Assembly (NCBI RefSeq): GCF_019711535.1
Contig: NZ_JAIGNP010000003.1
Location: forward strand, 806,001 to 870,000
Source: Qipengyuania aestuarii
GTDB taxonomy: Bacteria; Pseudomonadota; Alphaproteobacteria; Sphingomonadales; Sphingomonadaceae
Length of the DNA stretch: 64,000 nt
Direction: 5' to 3'
Every line of letters starts with the position of its first letter. The first letter of the stretch is position 1. A program made the translations under genes and the position numbers. Shown one piece after another: positions 59,281 to 64,000 of the stretch. The notes under the pieces are model-generated. The model did no database searches. It saw only the letters and a program-made list of their open reading frames with translations, and was not told the DNA's origin.

Positions 59281-60616
59281 CCTCTATATATTCGCCGCTT
59301 TAGCATGCGTTCTGTCTGCACCGGTACATGGTCAGGATGGCGGACCGTTCGCCGACTTTGACGCTGGGAGATTTGAGGAAGCTGCGAGCGGAGCAGAAGA
59401 GGCTTTGGCTGCCGACAGTAAAAATCCTGTCCTATGGGCCCTCTTGGCCGAAGCCAGAGCGAAGCTCAGTGCGCATTCGGCAGCGGCTCAAGCTTTCGCC
59501 CTCGCTGCGCAGCATGAGGTCAAGGTCGACGCGCGAAGCTATTATCTGCGCGCGCAAGCGCTTCAACTGGTTTATGCCGGGCAGCACGCCGAAGCGCGCC
59601 GTGTCATTCGCACGGCCATGGCAGAAACGGCACTTACTTCAGTCGACACGCTCGACTGGGCGATGGTCGCAATCGCAGCCAAGGACGATGCGGCGGCGCA
59701 AGAGCTTCTCGGCGATGAGACCCTTTACCAAGGCTTCACGCGCCAGACTGCACTCGACGCTGGATACAGCGCCAAGCGGGAGGGGCTGGATAAGCGGGCG
59801 GTTCGTTTCTTTGAAAAGGGTCTCTTTCTCGACGAGACCGAGACTGACCGTCTGTCAGACGAAGATCGTGAGAGCATTCGCCGTGAGATTCGCGAGCTGA
59901 CCCGCGACTGGTCGATCATCGGCCAGATCAGCTACAGCACATCGGGGAGGCCTGCCACGCTCGGCGTGTTGCCAGACGAGGATCAGCGCTCACTCCAGGT
60001 CGGCGCCGAAGTATCGCGCCGTATCGGCGGATGGCGCAACGGGCGACCGTTCAGCGTGTTTGGCCGCACTTACCATTCCGAATTTCTCGATGACGACGCT
60101 TTTGCAAATGATGCGACACAGGGCTGGCTCGGTGTACGCTACAAACCGTTTTCCAGTCTCAATCTGAATGTCGAAGGAAGCCGCCTCATTGGTTTGGACA
60201 AGGAGGGCATCGACGACTGGTCTGTGCGTGCTGCTATATCCGGCGGGGAAGGGATCGAACCGGAATTCCCCAGAAACAACTGGAGCTATTCCCAGTTCTA
60301 CGGAGACATCTCATACCTGTTCGACAATGATGTGACTTACGGCATTGCAGAAGGCCGTTATGGCCGCGCGTTTGCCATCGACAACTGGTCGACAACTTTG
60401 ACTCCATATGCATTCGTCCGCGCCGGCCTGGATACCGGACGGGTCGAGGAAGGTTCACTGGGCGCCGGCGGCGGGATAGCCCTGCGACACTGGTTCGACG
60501 AAACCGCAACTACTGCGTGGCGCGGCTTTATCGAGTTCGACATCCAGGCACGCGAACGCATCGCCGGCGACGAGAGCGCAGGCGGCGTGATCGCCAGCAT
60601 TACGATCGGGCGTTGA
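59273..60616 (+). CDS. nfrA: NfrA-like outer-membrane TPR/beta-barrel protein
   Basis: A 447-residue protein with signal peptide (SLYIFAALACVLSAPVHGQ), TPR-like helices over about residues 25-210, and a C-terminal beta-barrel-like domain (about 215-447) ending in IALRHWFDETATTAWRGFIE and IEFDIQARERIAG, the NfrA_C pattern. NfrA in E. coli is the outer-membrane partner that exports the NfrB product and is the phage N4 receptor. It is much shorter than E. coli NfrA. The GTG at 59273 has AAGGA 8 bases upstream; a TTG 6 bases earlier is too close. It ends 6 bases from the convergent ppc-like stop. Confidence 0.8.
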   Translation: MRSLYIFAALACVLSAPVHGQDGGPFADFDAGRFEEAASGAEEALAADSKNPVLWALLAEARAKLSAHSAAAQAFALAAQHEVKVDARSYYLRAQALQLVYAGQHAEARRVIRTAMAETALTSVDTLDWAMVAIAAKDDAAAQELLGDETLYQGFTRQTALDAGYSAKREGLDKRAVRFFEKGLFLDETETDRLSDEDRESIRREIRELTRDWSIIGQISYSTSGRPATLGVLPDEDQRSLQVGAEVSRRIGGWRNGRPFSVFGRTYHSEFLDDDAFANDATQGWLGVRYKPFSSLNLNVEGSRLIGLDKEGIDDWSVRAAISGGEGIEPEFPRNNWSYSQFYGDISYLFDNDVTYGIAEGRYGRAFAIDNWSTTLTPYAFVRAGLDTGRVEEGSLGAGGGIALRHWFDETATTAWRGFIEFDIQARERIAGDESAGGVIASITIGR

Positions 60617-60622
60617 CCTCTC

Positions 60623-63397
60623 TTATCCGTGCGCCCCGAACAGGTTTGCAATGGCGGTCGAGATACGCAGGCTGAGAGCATGCGCATCTTCGATAGGGTC
60701 GATGAAATCCCGGCGGATCGCATCGTAACCTTCGCCGCCCTCACGCGGATACTGGGCGTCTTCCTCCATGGCAAAATCGCCCGTTTCCGGGTAACTCGCG
60801 GGGAAGGCCCGGCGCATCTGCGCCAGCGCCTCGTCAATCCGGAGGGTAAATACCATCTCCAGAACATCCCTGCGGCTGATGTCATTGGCCCGGCTGAAGG
60901 CAGGGACGGATACGGCCTTGAGGAACATGTGCTGAAGCAAGGCTAGCCGGAGCGATTGAAGAACGCCGATGGTGCGGCGGACCTGTTCGCGCTCTGGATG
61001 GGGCTCCTCGTCCGGTACCAAGTCGAACAGGCGGTGGAGTTTCAGTCCGTCGACCCTCAGGCGTGAGGCGAGGCGGCGGAAAACGCCGTTACGATCATCC
61101 TGAATGAGATATTCTGCCAAGCTTTCGCAGGCATTCGCGAGGTGGTCTTCGGTGCCGCGATAGGGGCGACTCGCCCAATAGGCCGAATTGAACAGCTCAC
61201 CATAAGCTGCCACCGTCTTGATGCTGGCCAAGGCATTCGATGCCCGGACCAGACGCATGATCTGGCGGCCGCGCGGCGATTCCCGCAGCAATTCGGCGAT
61301 ATCATCGTAATTTCCTTCGGCCGCACTGCCGATCCCTGCGATGATATTCACCGGGTAGCCGAGCTGCTGCAGAATCGCATTGTGCGGGATTGCCCGGATC
61401 TGGCGAAGACTCATTTCGCGGTCGGCCGAAAGATCCGACTGGCGCCGCGATACACGGCTCCCGGTCGAATCGAGCAGTCCGAGTCCGAAAGCGGTTACTG
61501 CCCGGCTATATGTCCGGCTGGCGAGATGATCCTGCTGATGATCTTTCACCGCCCGATAGAAATCGAGGGACAGGTCGGTTCGCCGGTAGAAAGGATCGGT
61601 CGGAGCTTCCGGGTCAGTATCTGCCGGTGCCAGCTCGGCAATCGTCGAAAGTGTCGCCCGTGCCAGTTCCGGCGTCGAGAAGAACAGGTAGCCGTCACCG
61701 CCCTGAAAACTCGCTTCGGGTTCGAGGCGAATACCTGCCCGAGCGAAGCGTCGGCGTGCCCACGGGCTCATTGGCCATTCGAGCCGGTCCTTGAAGCTTG
61801 CGGGATGGGCGCCGCGGCCCATGCCTTCGCCATGTGTATTGAAGACGAGCGCAGCGACATCGGTCATGTCATTGGCCGCCATCGCATCCGATAAACGGCC
61901 CTGAAGACGCTCGATGGCCAAGCTGGCGGGAATCTGGCCGACGAAGCGGCCAGCATCGGAGAACCCGGTCTGGATCGCTACGCGGCCGCGCTTGCGGGCG
62001 TAATCCTGGAAGGCCTCTTCGGCGAGCAGGGCATCGAGGAATCTGCCGCCATGTTCCAACGCAGTTTCGGTTTCGAAAAGCGGCGACACGTCGACCTTGT
62101 CTTCTATCCCGAAGAGCTTCGCGAAATAGAGCGCGGCAAGAACTGTCGCGGGCTGTTCGCATTCAGCGACAAGCATGCGGATCGGCGCGTCGGCATCGAT
62201 ATGCTTGAGCATTTGCGCCATGGCCAGAAACTGGCGCACGGCGGTACTGCTCTCGACAGCAAGCGAGGCAAAATTGGCCGAAAGCGGTTCGGCATTTTTG
62301 AGCAGGTCGCGCAAGGCACCGATGGCTCCCTGACTTCCGAGGTCGAGATCGGCCCCCCCATCGATACGCGACCGAATGGCGTTATGAAGTTGCTTCGCGT
62401 TCACTCTGAAATGAATGAGACCCATGCCCAGCCCGTCCGCCCGCATCGCGGCGGCGAGTCCTTTGAGAGCGATCGCCCTTTCCTGCTCGGCAGACAATGC
62501 TTCTTCTTCCAGCGCCTCGATGACCGGGCGGAGACTTAAGAGCTTGTCGTCGCCATCCGCGGTGAGCCGGTTGGCCGCAGCCGAGAGATCGGCGCGGTCG
62601 GACAGATCCCCCGCAAATTCGTCTGCACTGGCCTCGGTGCGTTTCTGCGCCTTGCGCAGCCTATCTACCAGGGAGTGGGAAGCATCGATCTGTGCCAACT
62701 GATCGGCATAACGTTCCAGTCGCTGCGCTTTTTCGGCGAGGCGGAAGGAAATCGAAGTATACCACTTGATGTCGGTGCGCCCGTCCATGTCGTAGCCCAC
62801 CCAGCTTGCAAACCGGAAGGGCAGCGGCTCGAGTGAGCGCCACTGGTCGGGCCATTCGCTTGCCGCACATTCGAACAGGCTGGTGTTGATCGCATCCCGG
62901 GCGTCCTGAGCGTTGGCCATCGCTGCCATCGCCCGCGAATGTTCGTAACGCAGGGTAATCTCCGGGCGACCAGCTTCGACTGGCGCCACCGCATCGCCGC
63001 CGCTGGCCGCTTCGGCGACGACATCGGTCTGGGCCGGCGTAAGCAGGAAGGTCGGATGAGCGGTAAAGACCACATGCAGCTGCGGATGCGACCATCGTTC
63101 GCGGAACGCTTCGAAATCGCTCGCCCCGGTACAGAAGCCGGCCATGCGCTTCGCGGTACTTTTGGGCGTTACGAGGTCGCACATCCGGTCGGCGCGCGCT
63201 TCGAGCGAGCGCGTTTCAAGTTCTGCGATAAGCGTTGCAAAGTCATCGAGAGAGAGCTCACCCGCCTCCAGTTCGCGGGAGAGGTCGTGTGCGAGCTGGA
63301 ACACGGGATTGAAAAGCGGGGTATCCTGAGTTCGCTGGTGCAAATCGCGCAGACGATGCGTGAGAGTTGCGAAAGTGAGCGGTTGCAGGCCTGGCAC
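60623..63397 (-). CDS. ppc: Phosphoenolpyruvate carboxylase-family protein with altered active site
   Basis: A 924-residue homologue of PEP carboxylase. The scaffold is recognisable: VFTAHPT near 110-116 (catalytic His), SWVGYDMDGR in the place of GGDRDGN, SPLFETETAL, GSRVSRRQ and IRAIPHNAIL. Yet key signatures are changed: the TAHPTE..RR tail reads TAHPTFLLTPAQ, the YSDSxKDxG lysine loop reads GFSDAGRFVG (residues 478-487) and the FHGRGG loop reads FNTHGEGMGRGAHP. The C-terminus is FGAHG, not NTG. It may therefore not be a normal carboxylase. It is a single gene divergent from mtnP. Confidence 0.75.
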   Translation of the reverse strand: MPGLQPLTFATLTHRLRDLHQRTQDTPLFNPVFQLAHDLSRELEAGELSLDDFATLIAELETRSLEARADRMCDLVTPKSTAKRMAGFCTGASDFEAFRERWSHPQLHVVFTAHPTFLLTPAQTDVVAEAASGGDAVAPVEAGRPEITLRYEHSRAMAAMANAQDARDAINTSLFECAASEWPDQWRSLEPLPFRFASWVGYDMDGRTDIKWYTSISFRLAEKAQRLERYADQLAQIDASHSLVDRLRKAQKRTEASADEFAGDLSDRADLSAAANRLTADGDDKLLSLRPVIEALEEEALSAEQERAIALKGLAAAMRADGLGMGLIHFRVNAKQLHNAIRSRIDGGADLDLGSQGAIGALRDLLKNAEPLSANFASLAVESSTAVRQFLAMAQMLKHIDADAPIRMLVAECEQPATVLAALYFAKLFGIEDKVDVSPLFETETALEHGGRFLDALLAEEAFQDYARKRGRVAIQTGFSDAGRFVGQIPASLAIERLQGRLSDAMAANDMTDVAALVFNTHGEGMGRGAHPASFKDRLEWPMSPWARRRFARAGIRLEPEASFQGGDGYLFFSTPELARATLSTIAELAPADTDPEAPTDPFYRRTDLSLDFYRAVKDHQQDHLASRTYSRAVTAFGLGLLDSTGSRVSRRQSDLSADREMSLRQIRAIPHNAILQQLGYPVNIIAGIGSAAEGNYDDIAELLRESPRGRQIMRLVRASNALASIKTVAAYGELFNSAYWASRPYRGTEDHLANACESLAEYLIQDDRNGVFRRLASRLRVDGLKLHRLFDLVPDEEPHPEREQVRRTIGVLQSLRLALLQHMFLKAVSVPAFSRANDISRRDVLEMVFTLRIDEALAQMRRAFPASYPETGDFAMEEDAQYPREGGEGYDAIRRDFIDPIEDAHALSLRISTAIANLFGAHG

Positions 63398-63498
63398 AGA
63401 TGTTCCCCCGGGTTATGACGATGCGACGGTTCCTATACGATGAATGCGCGTAAAAGTGCCGCGCGTGTCAAACAGGCCGGCGGTGAAGAGGAATGAAT

Positions 63499-63578
63499 AG
63501 GTTTGCAGACCTGGCAACTTTAGTTGTCGACCCGGCTTCCCCAAGCCCCTCCCCCTTGTTAACCCAAAATGCAAACCT
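63499..63578. repeat. Inverted repeat in ppc-mtnP intergenic region
   Basis: AGGTTTGCA (63499-63507) and TGCAAACCT (63570-63578) are perfect reverse complements 62 bases apart, and CAACT-TT-AGTTG (63515-63526) lies between them. They are in the divergent promoter region and could be operators or a DNA-looping pair. No known regulator motif is recognised. Confidence 0.35.
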
Positions 63579-63628
63579 GCCGGTGACGCCTCGAAGCCAT
63601 GGGCGCGGCGGTTAATAAGGAACTGATT

Positions 63629-64000
63629 ATGAGTGAATGGACCATCGGGATCATCGGCGGCTCGGGCCTGTATGCGATGCAGGCGCTCGAGGACCGTCAA
63701 TGGATCGAGGTTTCTTCGCCGTGGGGCAAGCCGTCCGACAAGATCCTGTGCGGCACCATCGGCAACGTGCGGGTCCGCTTCCTACCGCGCCATGGGCGCG
63801 GCCATCCCATCATCCCGGGAAAAGTCGATTCCCGCGCCAATATCGATGCCCTCAAACGCGCCGGCTGCACCGATATTCTGGCGATCAGCGCGGTTGGTTC
63901 CCTGTCGGAAGATCTGCCGCCAGGCCGCTTCGTCTGTGTCGATCAGTTCATCGATCACACTAAGGGCCGTCCGTCGACCTTCTTCGATAATGGTTTCGTG
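63629..64000 (+). CDS. mtnP: S-methyl-5'-thioadenosine phosphorylase (3' end outside window)
   Basis: The first 124 codons are present. MSEWTIGIIGGSGLYAM, the phosphate-binding FLPRHGRGHPIIPG, RANIDALKRAGCTDILAISA and CVDQFIDHTKGRP are the conserved N-terminal blocks of MtnP/human MTAP-type phosphorylases, which split methylthioadenosine to adenine and methylthioribose 1-phosphate for methionine salvage. An AAGGA lies 8 bases before the ATG. The gene runs off the right edge. Confidence 0.93.
   Translation, partial: MSEWTIGIIGGSGLYAMQALEDRQWIEVSSPWGKPSDKILCGTIGNVRVRFLPRHGRGHPIIPGKVDSRANIDALKRAGCTDILAISAVGSLSEDLPPGRFVCVDQFIDHTKGRPSTFFDNGFV

Noticed and set aside
56960..60616. Genomic island integrated at tRNA-Leu carrying nfrBA
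   Set aside because: Although nfrBA follows a tRNA gene in a relatively A/T-rich gap, there is no integrase and no duplicated tRNA 3' end downstream of nfrA.

Overview
This 64 kb GC-rich window looks like chromosome of an alphaproteobacterium of the order Sphingomonadales, most likely family Erythrobacteraceae (Erythrobacter, Altererythrobacter, Qipengyuania and relatives). The basis is gene content and protein flavour: an NrnC-type nanoRNase, a DUF3576 lipoprotein, the metX/metW pair, a YqiJ/YqiK flotillin pair, FtsEX joined to a YdcF-like protein and an acyltransferase, and dense gene packing with repeated ATGA start/stop overlaps. The family assignment is inference. I see no prophage, insertion sequence, CRISPR array or rRNA; one tRNA gene is present.

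Layout. 1-5602: minus-strand genes for a flavin monooxygenase-like protein (cut by the window edge), a TPR protein, an alpha/beta hydrolase, an M48 protease, a DUF898 membrane protein, and a three-gene small-membrane-protein/XRE-regulator operon with an operator-like inverted repeat. 5642-10405: a Tat-exported PhoD phosphatase behind a possible Pho box, then thrS preceded by a threonine-rich leader peptide and a chain of overlapping hairpins, then a TauE/SafE transporter. 10402-16709: agmatine deiminase, YqiK/YqiJ, an acyl-CoA synthetase and an M23 peptidase. 16855-20779: glnE-bcp-DUF455 operon. 20895-28788: M28 peptidase, galU, murA, small proteins, a membrane-anchored LuxR-type HTH protein, a hydrolase and an acetoacetyl-CoA reductase. 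28925-37970: porin-like protein, DUF3576 lipoprotein, leuS-lptE-holA convergent with nrnC-lptC-lptA, ung, and a WYL-like small protein.

38186-44295: gltBD (glutamate synthase), which with glnE gives the window two pieces of ammonia-assimilation machinery. 44530-49483: an acidic membrane protein, MaoC hydratase plus thiolase, a catalase-like haem protein and a DUF4126 protein. 49473-53423: metX-GNAT-metW, hisC and plsC. 53407-56842: ftsE-ftsX-ydcF and a divergent MJ0042 zinc-ribbon protein. 56960-57046: tRNA-Leu(GAG). 57175-60616: nfrB-nfrA-like pair, a predicted cyclic-di-GMP-responsive exopolysaccharide system. 60623-63397: a PEP carboxylase-family protein with altered active-site signatures. 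63629-end: 5' part of an MTA phosphorylase gene.

The most interesting items are the candidate threonine attenuator ahead of thrS, the nfrBA pair with its paired inverted repeats, the divergent PEP carboxylase homologue, and the self-contained XRE/small-membrane-protein operon. All functions are read from sequence alone; no database search was run.
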